From assembly GCF_051014445.1 (NCBI RefSeq), contig NC_135137.1, forward strand, positions 34,473,501 through 34,537,500: a DNA stretch of 64,000 nt. The letters are read 5' to 3'. The DNA comes from Colletes latitarsis. Its lineage: Eukaryota; Arthropoda; Insecta; Hymenoptera; Colletidae. Position numbers and translations under genes: made by a program. Under the pieces are notes generated by a model. The model was not told the DNA's origin. It was given only the letters and a program-made list of their open reading frames with translations, and ran no database searches. This document shows, piece after piece, positions 23,870-37,300 of this stretch (positions within the stretch are counted from its first letter, which is position 1; the number at the start of each line of letters is the position of its first letter).

Positions 23870-26800
23870 GCCCCCTCTCGGGATATCTTTGATAGTTTGC
23901 GCCCAAGACGTGCCACGGCACGAACGCGATCGCCCGAGATCAATGACGGTTTTTAGACGACGATAGGAAAAACCTGTTTAATCGCTACGAAGATCGTGCT
24001 TCGATCGAGGGGGAGAACGAAGAGCCAACTCCTCTTTCTTCGATTGTGCCTTCAGGAGCGAAAAATACGATATAATCGGGGTTACGATTATCAACAAACG
24101 TACAAATTTATAAGAGACGATTTTAAACAATGAGAATAGACAAATTCGAAATCCTTGGATTACGGTTTTTTCTAACATCAAGTACAATTAATGAAATCAT
24201 TTCTTCGTATTGTATTGCATAAATTATATTCGACCAAATTAATCCTTTTGCACTTCAATCTGGAACGAGTCAGATAAAACTAATTCTAACCCTTCATCTA
24301 GTAGAGTCTATAAGATCTGGGGAAGAAGAAGAGAAGAAGTTCTCTAGCGAAACTTAACACATCAAACGTTACGATACGGATCTCATTTTTATTTCCCAAC
24401 CGCGCACAGAGGTAGAATCATTTATATACAAATGATCGTAAAGGAGTCTCCAGGTTCCAATATAGATCGAATCTTCGTTCTATCCTCGCTGATCCTTTAG
24501 CCTGTCATGCTTGAAACTGTTCCTTCAAACGATATCTCTTCCATTCTTCGACTCGATTTCTTTCGTCCGTAAAAGTCTACGTGCATTTGAAACTTATGGT
24601 AAACGGAAGACTGCTTCCGTGTGATCTCTGCTGGAGTTCTGCGTTAGCTTTCGATCGATATCGGTTCTATTCATTAATTTCGAATCGACTTAAACGGTAT
24701 AAACGTGGAACAATGTTGGACAGCGAAGGAAGATGAATCAATTTGAGACATGATTCGCAAATCTCGTGGAAGTTCTTGAGCAAACTTTGGAGAAGAATTT
24801 TTATCGAGTTTCCATTCGATTACGTTATGCAATTAATAGATTACTCGATCAAATAGAGCATGTAATTTTCATAAACGTAGAAAATACAGTATAAATTTAA
24901 TACGCGTACTAAATTTATTTACTTTATTTTAACGACTTCACTGCATAATAACGAAAAAAGCTAAATGTACGAAAGAACTGTTCCAAGCGGAGTAAAAAGG
25001 CGAGTTTCAGCGAATAAAGCTGTTTCACAATCTAACCCAATTTCACCCATTGTCGAGCAGCGATCATTACCGGCGAGAAAAACATTTCTAAAGCTCTGGT
25101 ACGTGTATTCCAAAATCGTGTAATATTTCATTAAAATAACAGTTTATATTTATGGAGAAGAAAGTCTTCTAACAACGTTGCCACGTTCGGTACACTCGCG
25201 GAGCAACAACTTTGACGTGTATTCGACGCTCGTCGAGAACGATGAGCGTAAAAAGAACCTAGATGCCCTGTAACAAGTTTCGTCAGACAAATCTCGGTCA
25301 AAGCGGTGAAAACAAAATCACCGTCGACCCAATTCGATTGTATCAACAACGAGTGGCCGCATGCAACGTGCAATTACCTATGCAAATACGCCGCAGCTAG
25401 CGCTTTTTACGGATCCTAGATGCTCGAGCGCGGCGTTCCCGATGAAAAACGCACAATCAATGCGAGTTTTCATCGCGAAAGGCGCGTGCGACCATTAACA
25501 CGACACCAAATGCTCCCTGTTCCCATCAACGAGCTTTCCGTGAAATTCGTCAGCGAACCGCTGGAAAGCATCGCAGAAATTCAATGTGTAATCCTGTTAA
25601 ATGACGATCTAATACTATAACTATGGCTCTATCGAAAATAGAAAACTTTACATTAACATATGAGAATTTATATTACTCTCGCAAATTAACCAAAGACCAA
25701 AAAATAATTTCCTTTTCATATGATTTTATCTCTCGAAAATATATCGTATGCAATCTTACTGTTACGATAAGGTCGGTCGACGCGATTTTCTTCGTTAGAG
25801 GATACAAACGAGAAGGGAGGACTAAGAAGGAGAGAAAGCAGAAATTTATGTACTTGCTAGTAGGACGTTATCGTAACGCCAAACTGTGTGCGTTGCAGGT
25901 AAGTCACGCGAATGCTTACGAATACGTATTGCCGTATTAACATTGTTGCCAGTCGAAATCGGCAAACGGTTTCTCGGTTCGGTTGCTAATATCATGCTAA
26001 TGCAGTCTTCGATTCTCCGTTGGGCTCTCGTGACTCTATCGTCGAAGACCTCGGCAGCGAGAATGAGATCCAAGCGGATTTTCAGAATCGCGAAACACGC
26101 ATTAGCATCGGGAACGATAGCACGTGCCCGCGGGTTCAAGGTCTCACGCATTTCAAGGTTTTACGCGTTTTTCAACGAGGCCCGGTTATCTCCAGAGACT
26201 GCCTCGGTCACGGTGGTCGTTAAACTTCTTCCTGGGAGTTTAGTACCGCCCGAGTATTTTTATTATTTTTTTTTTTTTAACGAGTCGCCTAATAAGAACA
26301 CACTCGCTCGTTCCTTCTCTGTAATCGTGCGCTTTAAAATGGGCTATTACGTCCCCGTAACCTCCGCCCTGCTAGCATATTTTTTTCCGGAATCAATTAT
26401 CTTCGCGGGGATTTTATTTACAAGTTGCTTCGTTATGCATCCACGAACATAGAAATATTGTGCACGATCGATCCCGCCTAAAAGTTTTGGTCGATCGATA
26501 ATACCTACGAACAAAACAAATTTTCGATCAAAATAATATTCACGAAAGGATAATATTTGGGAAATATTAATTCCGTGGAATTAAATGTTCCTCGTTCTTT
26601 TTATTTCTGAATACATTTTGCGAATTTTAAAACTCATTCCGCCCCTACGTATTATCGATTATAAAATAATACATATTGTATGCATTTATAAAACGTAAGT
26701 ACCTACAATCTGATCGATCGCGTTTTAAATTTAATGTATGCCCAGTGGCTACAGGCACAAATGTGATTTATTTTGGAGCGAGCGTACCGTGATTTTTATT

Positions 26801-27120
26801 ATATGCATTTTGAGTACGGAAATATTAACGTCGCGACACAGACGCTTAGAAAGTTCTTTAATTCGAAAATCAACGCAGTTCCAGCGTACAGAAGAAACGA
26901 TCGCGGACCTTTTGAAGCGTATTCAACGTCCGCGGTTAATGTTTTTCATTTATCCGTCGAGACCGTTTTCTATCGGGCAACGCTCGAGTCGCGCGCCCCG
27001 GGAGAACCGCGAATAATAGACTCGTTTAAAAACAGTTTACAGCATCGCGAACCCCCCGTCAATGGTAAATAAGAGTCCTGCGAGCGTTCGTTTGATACGG
27101 TCGGGGACACAGAGAGGAAA
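23870..27120. other. Mostly AT-rich unique sequence, no gene seen
   Basis: No recognisable gene. The plus frame at 25886-26452 (188 codons) is the longest. It has hydrophobic stretches but passes through a 13-T run (26266-26278) that generates a phenylalanine tract, and it overlaps an opposite-strand frame, so I judge it chance. The palindrome CGATCGAT occurs twice near 26466 and 26492. Confidence 0.5.
26266..26278 (+). repeat. Poly-T run (13)
   Basis: A homopolymer of 13 T following TATTA. Simple low-complexity tract; its length may vary between individuals or be mis-assembled. Confidence 0.9.
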
Positions 27121-30100
27121 AAATTTCACGATCGACGAAAGAAATCGAAACGGAATTTCCATGGGAAACAATTTGCAGGGTCGTGGACGGAAAATTTCAC
27201 GGAATAAAAGAGACGATCGGCTCTACGGCGGGGTCTAACGCAGTCCTTTAGAGCCGGACGGAAACATTTTCGTTTCAGGGGGGGGGGAGGTTCTCCAATC
27301 AAAGGACCCGCAGGACACCGACGGATAACGATGCAAAAGGGAGAAGGTCGATGGAGGGCGGACACGGGGAACAGGGAAAGTGTCTTAAGTCGAGTCTTTG
27401 GCTCGCAGAAATCCCCTTTCGCTGTGTTCCGTCCGCCCTCTTGTGTACTGTACACATTCGATGATAAAGACGACCGGGTGGCAAGGGCGAAAAGTCCCTA
27501 GCCGCGGTCGAACGACGTTCCACAAAAGAGTGGCCGAAGCCCGGACCGGAAATAAAATGAAATCCGCCACGGGAGTGCGCGCCAAAAGCTAGCCGCGTCG
27601 ACTATGCTCCGGAGCCTCGAATAACGTTTTCGTCGTATTGTTGCCTTCTTCCGTCGCGAAGCCCGTTTCCTTCGCCTTTTCTCTCTTCGTGGACCCTCGA
27701 CCGCCCTGTTCTCCGCAACTACGTATCCCACCATTCACGGTTGCGTCCAATATCTGCCCCGAGCCCCGATTCATCCCACGGAATGGAAGTGGGCCGAAAC
27801 GCGGCGTTGAATTCGAATATATGTCGGGGGAGAAAAAAAAGCGAGAAACAAGCCGAAAGGGAGGGGAACAAACAAGAATACCCCGCCGAGTAATATCGAT
27901 GCGCATACGGTCTCTACGTGTCTGTTAGACGAAGACCTTACACCAGTAGACGCAGCCGTAGATGATCAGACGATTCCACCCAACCGAATAGCACTGTGCA
28001 CGAAGTACAGATTGCGTTTCTCGGAGTTTCGCTGCCGAACGTACGTGGAATGAACTTCTTACGTCTGCTGCTTCGACTTCCATGCACCGTGAAACAATTT
28101 GAATCAATTTTTTCTCAACGATCGGAAGCACGGTGAGCTTCGGTTCGAAACTGGGGATGAGTAGGCAAGAATAACGTACGCCATTTGGATATAGCTTTAA
28201 CACAATAAAGAATACCACCTTTCGAAATCTTTTATAATTATTTTTAATTAGATATAAATCCAGTAATTATGTGATCTGTATCTCGCAAGTATTCGATCAT
28301 CGAATGTTCCGGAGTCTAAGAACAAAACTCTTTCCTCCTGCTATCTCGTATACTACTTCGTCTTAACAACAAAACGCCGCAGTTAAATAGTCTCGATTCT
28401 TGCTGCACGGAACTTTAAAGAAGCGAGTATCGATTGTCGTTGATCTCCCGTAACAGACGACAACAGACTTTCTACAAAGGAGCGTCGTCGGCACAATGTA
28501 GAGAGGTAAGGCTAGGAACGATGAAAGCAGGTCGAGGCATCGTTTTAATTGGGAATGAAGAGGGCGGAAAACGAAGAGACAATAAAACGTAACCACGGGT
28601 GACGGCTGGAAGGGTGGCGAAAATCACCGGCAAACTTTAATAAACAGCTCGTTGCGGCTTAATCGAAGGTATAACCGTAAACTCCGCCTTATCGATTCCT
28701 TGGTCGTTTTCACCTACTCGTTCCGCGCTCCCCGATCGAATGCGAATTTCGTGTTTCGATTCCTCGCGCACGCCAAACACGTACCCTCGTCCGAGAAGAA
28801 ACATTATCGATTCTGTTTTCCGAGGGCCGATGAAAAATTAATAGCACGGCAGCGAACGTGGGTGGATTGGCTTCCTCCTTTCTCCCGATCCATCCTGTGT
28901 CACGGGTTGCTCCTCTTTTCTAGATCCGCGCCGACGTGTCCAGCCTCGACGCAATACGACACAAATCACATTATCTTCGTATCGTTGGCTCGGACGCGCG
29001 ACGACGCGGACAAAGGGACGCCGACGAAGGTGGATTTTCACGGTATCTCGAATCGGTTCCACCCCTGTCTCTGTACCGCCGTTTCCATCGTAGGTGGCGA
29101 CCGGAGCCATATATTTCATCGCGGAAGCGATTCGCGAGACCCCGTTCGTCGACTGTCGGTCGCCGCGCGATTATTTCGTAAGCGGGCGCGACGCAGGCCA
29201 AGAATCCAACGATTTCCGGGTCAATTGATCGGCCGATGAGCTCGCGGCGGTCGACCGGTTCTTAGCATGGCGCTGATAGAGGAAATGGAGCTTATCCTAT
29301 CGCCCTTAATCCATCTCCACTTTCAATCACCGGCCGGTCGGTTGCCAAGATGCTCGACCCGCTTGCATCCGTGTTCGCCCGCTCGCGAGAGGCTGCTGCC
29401 TACCTCGGGGACCCAGCTCGACGATTTATTTCGTTCCGTGCGAGCCAAAGGAGGCTGGGTTATCCGCGAACCGACCGAGAGGACGAAACGAGGCGCGCAC
29501 GGTACATCAACGAAGGCGCGAGTCGCTCCAACTCTTTATTAGCGAATTAACATAATTATACCATAAACCACGACGTCTTTATTACGCCGGTGTTTATGCA
29601 ACCCGGTGTCTCCGTGGCGCCTTCCGTCCGTGGCGAGTGTGCTTTTCGCGGAGACGACGTCCAGACGCGACGAGAAAATCAACGCTAGGAAACCGTTCCC
29701 GGCAAACTGTAATCGTGCCTTTTCCAATGACAAGGAAATTGTACAATACGCGACACATTCAGGCGGAGAGCAGACCGAGAACGGAACGGGGGACCACGGC
29801 GACTCGTGATTGTTACGCCGGGTATTTGCAAGTCGCGTTCCATATGTAAAAGGCAACGGCATCTAAATCGAGGAATGTTCAGAATGGAAGTCTGTTTTAT
29901 TCGACGTCAAGAGAAACGCGAACCGTCTCGCAACGGAAAATAAAAGTCACTGTCGGTCACGATCGTAAAAATTAACGTTTCGATGTTACGTCCCTTTAAA
30001 CGACTTCTTGGTATCACTAAGCTGATACTTGTGCCTTTATCCTCTACGTAGCGAAGGTATCAGATTTTTTTCTTTACCGATTGTAGCAGCGAGCTTTGAA

Positions 30101-30656
30101 TCTCGATTTACAAGATTATCGACCCTCTTTGTATACTTATACCCACTTCTGGACGAACTTTCGAAACTCGTGCAGGTATTTAGCTCTCAGGTAAAAGACA
30201 CAATTATAAATAAAAGTAACAGAGCTCAATTTATATTCAAATATTTTAAATATTTTGTTCAGTTTGCATAAATAACAACAGGGAGTTAAAACATGAATTT
30301 CCACCGTTTATACAATTTTTGCGACCCCGGTCGATCGAATATCCATCGCTTCCAGATTCCTCGAAGCAAAGTATGGCCGCGTTGCGTCAATGTCGTTGGT
30401 TGGGCGGAAAGAAGTCTCCGGCGGAGAAACAGGCGAAAGAACTCGACAGAAGCATCTTTGCCGCAGCGTCAAATATCGTTACACAATATTCAAAGGATGA
30501 AAAAGCACGCGACACGAAGGGGTGGCTACCTAATGTAGCGTGCGAAGATGGATGGGTTACCGCGGTGAAAGTTAATTCGCGTTTTCACTTGGACGACCAC
30601 CGGGTCGATTGAAAGCGTCGCTCGTCCGTGCGAATAACGGTCACCGCAATGTCTCC
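27121..30656. other. CpG/GC-rich non-coding block
   Basis: GC-rich stretches at 27.1-27.9 kb and 28.65-29.85 kb carry overlapping frames on both strands, including a 195-codon plus frame at 28652-29239. All are rich in Arg, Ser and Pro and unrecognised. A run of 10 G lies at 27278-27287. AT-rich sequence separates the blocks (28.2-28.4 kb and about 30.0-30.3 kb). Confidence 0.5.
27278..27287 (+). repeat. Poly-G run (10)
   Basis: Ten consecutive G followed by AGG. Simple tract, likely length-variable. With the nearby G clusters it might form a quadruplex, but no regular four-run pattern is obvious. Confidence 0.9.
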
Positions 30657-30670
30657 TAACGACGTCGTTA
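30657..30670. repeat. 14-bp perfect palindrome TAACGACGTCGTTA
   Basis: A perfect dyad with the core ACGT embedded in GACGTC, as in cyclic-AMP-response-type bZIP sites. The core ACGACGTCGT also occurs as the shorter palindrome at 20194-20205. It may be a binding site or chance in CpG-rich DNA. Confidence 0.88.
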
Positions 30671-30877
30671 TCGATTTGTCTGTGCCCGGGCGCGACTTCG
30701 CAAAAGGGCGACTTTATTAACTTGTTATCGAACCGCGCGTACCCTTTGTAAACGTATCGCTGTCTCGAGTCGCGCCTAAATGATAAAAAATCGATACGGT
30801 CGCTTCGTTTCGACGGTTCCCGGTCCCGCGAGAGCAATATTTATTCTCCGCGATTTGCTCGGCAATTTGTTTCTTCG

Positions 30878-30919
30878 CGCGTTAAAGTTTTCTCGCTCGT
30901 CGCGCGAGCCAATAACGCG
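30878..30919. repeat. Two-level hairpin with CGCGTTA/TAACGCG outer stem
   Basis: CGCGTTA at 30878-30884 pairs with TAACGCG at 30913-30919. Between them GCTCG and CGAGC (about 30895-30909) form a second stem with loop TCGCG. The two stems are separated by unequal single-stranded parts, so folding as one unit is plausible but weak. Confidence 0.6.
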
Positions 30920-33900
30920 ACGGGGGTTTTCCAGACGACGCGGATCCATGGAGAACGGGTCCGTGTGCCGAATAGGCAACGTCTTATCCAGTTAGCGTAA
31001 CGAACGCAAACTAATTAACAAGCTATAAGTCGATTCCGCCAGGCAACGAATTCAAAGCCGAACACGTGCCGATTGGACCGATCCGGGAACCGGTAGCCCT
31101 CGACAGGGCGCGACGTACTAATTAAAGGGCAACTTCGGAATGCAGGCTCCGGCGAACGTAGCGATATATAGATGGCTGGGATATTTGCCCATGTAAATGG
31201 AACCTTTCCTGAAACCGCTATTCGCGAACGCCTCGACCCCGTCTCAAATCTATCTGCATGATTGGAGGACTTAAGATTAAATCTCACTGTGCGCGTCTAA
31301 GCGATTTGCATTAATAGACACAGACGTCTTTATAATACTGCTATCTATCAAATAGGTGCCTCAGACTATGTCTACTATAAATTAAACACACCAAATAATA
31401 GAATATCGATAACAAAAATGAGCTCCTTAATGCATAGCATTGAAATAAAATTAGATACATCTTCACGTGCTCCAAAATGTCCATCTACAGATTTTCTATC
31501 AAATCAACGATCTCCAAGCTTACAATAACTGTTTCAGTGCCACCAAGAGCATCATCGCGAAAATATAAATTATATAAATCTTGTAATTCGAAATATATTT
31601 AAAACTGGGATCACGAATTTCAGTAGATCCTGCTCGCATCGATGATTGTGATAATGATTCAGCGGTTTCGTAGGAATGTACGTCCACTGGTTTTACCAAC
31701 CAAACTCTAATTGTAAGCTTCGACTCGTTCGATTGCTTATATCGTAACCTATATTTCAGGGCATGCAATCTCGGAAGTTGCGCGCAGCGTCGAACCGGCT
31801 CGGCGACGTTATCAGTCAAATAAAAGGAATAGACGGACAGTAGTCGTTTCCGGGTAAGTCTTGCTCGTCCATCGTTGGAATTACCACAATAAACCGGTGA
31901 TACACGAGGTAGACCCAGAAAGCCTCGCGCTACGCTCTATCGTCGTCACTTACAGATGCAGGCAATTTTTCAACGGACGAAAAGAAAACTGTTACGTTGC
32001 CTCGAGCGTCGTGCGGTAATAGTCGGGTAGGATTGTCAGTGTGTTATTATACTTTCTACGTAAATATATCAGCGTCGTTTCCACGTAAAGCGAGCTTAAA
32101 CGGCGTGCTTGAACGCCACTGCATTGGATTCCTAATGTTCTCGAGGAACGTACCGCGCTACGTGAACAAAGTGGGATTAATGAAAATAGAAACGAAGCGA
32201 CGCGAAACACTGATCGTTTTGAATAATTGACCAGAGAAGGGATTTTATTTACTCCCTGCCGGGCTCGCGAGAGAAGAGTGTGGTTCCATAACTTACTTCT
32301 AGACGAAAGGATTTCCTTTTTCCACCCTCGAGATCCTCGGAGTATCAAATTCAGGGTACTGGGAGAAGAATTACTGCGGATTCACTTCGTCATTTCGCAA
32401 CGAGAAAACTGTGCCACGCGCGTGCGGTATAGATATCGAGAGGATCCATCGAAATTAGATCGCATCGAACAGATCTGAAATCGCTTACATCGGTCGCGCC
32501 CCTTAAACTTTTTCGCCGTTCTCGGGAAAATCTGCCATGATAAGGTTAGCTGACGTCGACTCGACGAAGTATCTACACAGAAACTTTCGTACGAATCTCC
32601 CCCTTAATAACCGTATCGAGCAAACCTAACGTTTTATTGCGTTTCCCTGTTAGTCCCCGTCGAGACGCTAATGGCCACTTTGGCCCGCGATGAATAACAC
32701 AGGTGACATTTTATGAATTTTTTCGACAACGCGTCGGCGAGGTATAAATATTTCCGCGCGAAAATGGATCTCGCAGTCGTTCGATTCGCCTCGTCCAAGC
32801 GTCGCTTCAAGGAGTTCCGAACGATGGTTAGGGACAATCTGATCGTTTCTACCGATCGTGGCACGTTCAATCGAATAATAAGCATGAAAAAATTACACGG
32901 GACGCATCCGTTATTGATTAAGCCTGCGGGACTCAACGTAAAGTAAGGGTGCCCTCGCGAAGGGAGCTCGAGTGGTTCCCGAGGGTGTCTATCCGTCCGT
33001 ACGTCGTTCTCTCCACAAGTCTGAGAGCATATCGTGTACCCAGCCAACGAAAGACGCATAAGTGTTAGCATGATCCCCCCCTCTACCCACTAACAATGTC
33101 GCTGACATGAGACAGACTGGAAAGGGAGGATTTTCTCTGGAACATCAAAATGCACATTCCACCAAAACTGTGTTTCTTTGTACCAAAGAAATTACCCGCT
33201 GTTACTCGTGCAACTGCAACAAATTCCACAACGTGCATATGCAAGGTGTTCGACCGCTTTACGATTTTACAGGTCAATTTAAGACGAAAATCAGGAGAAA
33301 ATCCGAGCAAAATTTCTTCTTTGTAATTTAGAATTTGTAAATAGTAATATTAGTCAGGTTACACAAGTACCCAGAACAATTAATATATACTAATAATCCT
33401 GTTATAGTGTATAACTTCGAAATGTCTGACCATTAAATATGTCGTATACTTTTTACGAGGTACGTGCAGTAAACTATTGGAACAAGAAATGTCAGCGTAC
33501 GCTTCGTCCTTTTTGATACGAGTCCAAATCACGCTGGAACAAATTTTTTTTAATTCTCTATTCCAGAGTTGGTCGAAGGATACATTTTTATGAGAGGTAA
33601 AATTTTTACAAACGAAAATGAAATATCTACATGCACGTTGCAAATTATTTCTCTAAAATGCATCTCTTTGAGCCACCCGTGTAACGCGTGTTTCTATAGA
33701 CAAATTAAAAATTTAATTCGGTTGTAAAACTATCTCGTAAAGGTGGAACAAGAAATATTACAAGCACCCGTGCTTTAAGAAAGTTAATATCAACTTTCCT
33801 TGCAGATACACATAACTGCACTATAGGTACAACAAATTTCACTCAACTATGTGCAAAAGTATAGAATGAATTTACCCGAATATATTTTTTAAAACCCTGT

Positions 33901-34300
33901 TAATAATAAACGTATAATCTGCCGAATAAAGTAAAAAAGTCTATCCCAGCGGGATTTCAACTCGGATCAAAAAGTTACCATACAACGTACGCTACCAGTA
34001 TATAGCACATATCAACCAACCAGAATTTCCCAAATTTGTACCTCGCTTTTGTCAAAAGATTATATGAACATTTATTATGGTATAGATCTACCAACCCGTG
34101 TCAATTTTATGAAAACATTTTACAAAAATCTTGCAAAAGATTAATTCAATGAATCCTAGCTAATTCGTTCGATATTAAAATTTATATTCCACGAATGCGT
34201 AATACGCAAGATTATTTAATAATCGCTTTTTTGGATGCTGTAACCGGCTCGCACAAACAACCCTTGTGAGCGTAGCAGTGATTTTCATTCCTCTCTCGAT
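30920..34300. other. Mostly AT-rich unique sequence, no gene seen
   Basis: AT-rich at 31.3-31.6 kb and strongly so at 33.3-34.2 kb. CpG-richer pieces at 31.9-33.0 kb give short frames (31992-32348 minus, 32634-33071 minus) without recognisable features. TTTCTTTG/CAAAGAAA forms a small hairpin near 33172-33190. A possible element end is listed separately at 33241-33296. Confidence 0.5.
33241..33296 (+). mobile_element. Possible degenerate end of the inverted-repeat element
   Basis: CAAGGTGTTCGACC at 33242-33255 resembles the outermost bases of element copies A and B. AAGACGAAAATCA further in matches an inner part of the same terminus (present at about 17666 and 39509), but about 18 bp nearer the end than in a full copy. 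No matching opposite end was found within 1 kb. It could be an internally deleted solo terminus, or coincidence of two short matches. Confidence 0.35.
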
Positions 34301-37300
34301 TTCACCGTCTCTCTCTCCTAAAGCGACATAAGTTATCGCGTTCATGGCTTTCATGCATCACCGTTGTCCGCAGGACGCTCAGGATACACGCGATGTAAGG
34401 GCGAAATGTAGTCTTGATGGCGCGAGGGCGAGAGTCGACGAGGGGTTGTCGTGGATCCAACCGTACACCGTCGTCCCGACAAAAGGACAATATATTTTTT
34501 ACGGACAACGATTCGTTCGGCAACGACTTCCATCGTCTATAAATGTAACGTCGGGCCAAGCACTTTCTGCATTTTTCAGTCTCCGATACATTAGGACTTT
34601 TATTTGCGCCGTGCGGCGGGCGGGGATAGTGTCCTTCAAACAAATTGAAAACTCCAAAGTTCCCGGAGCACCAGGCGTTTCCCTCGAATTTATTGCGCGT
34701 TCGGGAGTCAACGAAGTTGACCTGGAACTCGATTTTCATAATGTTACGAAGCACGAATCCACGCCGATTTAAAATACGACGAGCGACCCATTATAACGAG
34801 CGACTTTGAGAAAGTACTTAGGTATATAAGGTAATAAATTCCATTGAATTCGCGGAAAGTATGGGGAACAGGGCCGAAATAACGAAACGGTATCGAACGT
34901 AACGGTGCAGAACACGAACGTTCGCCGAAAGTTTGACACACGATGCATCTTCGAAATTCAGAAGTAGTATGATTCCGTACCGGCGCGCACGAAAACTTAC
35001 GCTACCTCGCAAGTATCATCGTAGCGAGGCACGTACCGGGCATCAATTTCTCCATTTCCGGGCAACGCATTGGTAATCTGCGTTCGACTTTGTCTTCGCC
35101 GACGCCAGTGAAATCTTTTACGCTTTGAAAAACGCGGAATAGCTGAACTCGTATAATAAAGAAAAAATTCAACGAAGCGTTACTTGGTCTATAATTCGCT
35201 GGTGGACAAAATTTATTAAGCTGTCTTTGCTGGTTTTCAGTACGTAGACGTTTACGATCGGAAAGTTACGCGAACTGCAGGTTAAAATACTGGGGTCTTC
35301 GAAGCGCAGAACTAAAATTCGGTAACGCCATATGTAACTCGAATTGCAGCGCGCGGAAAAATGACCCATATCTGTCATTCGTTATCAGTGTAGGTGTACG
35401 TGGGTAAAGGTATTGGCTAGGTACCCCGCCAGGTATGCAGATCGTATAAATTTTTATGTAGATATATATTTACTCCGTCCCGTTGGTATTGCGAATTGGA
35501 TGGTGCTCGTTTTCTCCGGTATTTTCATGAAAATGCGCTAGCGTATACTTCCCTAACGTTGTCGCGTTCGTCTTCGCGAAAAATAAACCAGCGGAATACC
35601 TGCCTTTACGGCAAACTGGAACCATTAGCATCGCTTGCCAAACTATTTTTCATAAAAATATCAGTATTCTACTCTGAATCTAGTCAATTGCATACGGGGG
35701 ATTTAATCAGACACGAAGCTACTTGATTTTCTGAGAATTTCAAAAATATACTTGTAAATAACGCGTTCTACAGATCGTATTTAACTATTTCTGCGTACGA
35801 ACAGAACCGACAACACGGTATATCATTTCAAGAAACGTGTGCGACTTCTGGCTGTGGAAAATGTATGTCTGACATGAAAATTGCAAATGTGACTGCAACA
35901 ATACCTAAAGGAATGTAATTTAGAAGTCTGTAAACCACCTGGAGAAAGACAAGATATATTTTTTAACCGGTTCTGTATCTCTGCAAAAGCAACTTCCATA
36001 TAAGCCGTGTAATTATATCCGCGGAATATATTCAACGTATTTTTTTTACGAGCAAATGGACGCCGCGACCCCAACGGTTCGCACTCGTCGCTACTGATCT
36101 TTCCATCGCGCTTCGGGTGGGTGTTTGTGCTGCCACCCTTAATTTCCCATCAAACATGTATCTTTCCCGCAAGCGCGGGGGAGCGCGAGCAAAGAAAAGG
36201 CGAGCAGCGGACGCTGTATCGATTGAAATTTAATATCTGGTCCCCGATGTACTCAGGGATCTCTCTTGTAAATAGAGGGGAGACGCGTCCCTTGTCGTTT
36301 TTATCCGTGTGCCTTTGGTCCGCGATTTAACGGGAACCTTCGACGCCGTGAAAAACCGTTTCGCGGGTAACCGGACTCTCGAACACGTCCGCGGGACTAA
36401 GTCCGCTAAACATTCAACGAAAAGAAGATATTCTCCCCAACGCGCGCGAAGGCCAGAGACGCCCGGGCACGAAATATTTATAGATCCATTCCGGCGATTC
36501 ATATTCCGGCGCGGTACTGAAAACCGAATTCGCCGTCGAATAAAACACGCGGTCGAAAAGTACGGAATAAAGAAACCCGCGAGAGACGCGAAGCGCGGCC
36601 CAAGAATGCATAATGCAACGAAGAAATTACAAGTTCAACGGAGGCAATAAATTGCATATCATCTGGGGGCCCCGCCGGTCCGCGCATACGGGTAGCGTTT
36701 CCATGCAGATTTATCAAGATGATAAAAAGCCTGATATCGACGATCACGGTCCTCATCGAGCCGATGGGTCCTGGTTCATTCGTTGCACATATTTAAGTAC
36801 CTCTTCCGACCACTCTGAATCGACACACGACGACGAGTCCGCGGATAACGAGGACGTTCCGTACTCAGATCCAGTCGGACAGTGGCCAAGGCTGCTATCC
36901 TCTCGATGGTCTCCGAGCATAATCGACTTTAAACGATCGCCCTTGCCGATCCTCTGGACATCGTTAGGCAACCGCGATACGGCGGACGTCGATGCCCGTC
37001 TCATACATACGGAAACGAAAATTCCGCGGCGACGACAAGACCGGACCGTCGCCGCGCGTGCTGCTCGATTTTAAGCCGAATCGAAACGAGCAAACCTGAA
37101 AGGGAGGACCCACCGAATAACGAATCACGAGATCCGGCCATTTACGACCTTACGAGACTATTTATTAGAGTCATATTAACATCGTTATGCGGTATAAAAA
37201 AGTTCAGAAGAAAAGATATTGTTTATCGCTATTCTAAGATGAATCGAAAGATACGTTATATCGAAATTCCCCATCGAAGAACGAAATATATACAGTGCAC

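Noticed and set aside
26125..26145. GGGTTCAAGGTCTC resembling a tRNA B-box
   Set aside because: No matching A-box, acceptor stem or cloverleaf could be found upstream or downstream.
25886..26452. 188-codon plus frame with hydrophobic segments that could suggest a membrane protein
   Set aside because: The phenylalanine tract comes from a 13-T homopolymer, there is no recognisable family, and an opposite-strand frame overlaps it.
28652..29239. 195-codon plus-strand frame
   Set aside because: Arg/Ser-rich composition typical of chance frames in CpG-rich DNA, with overlapping opposite-strand frames of the same kind.
36613..37074. 153-codon plus frame with an acidic Ser-rich middle
   Set aside because: The acidic segment is short, both ends are Arg-rich chance-like sequence, and a minus-strand frame covers the same bases.
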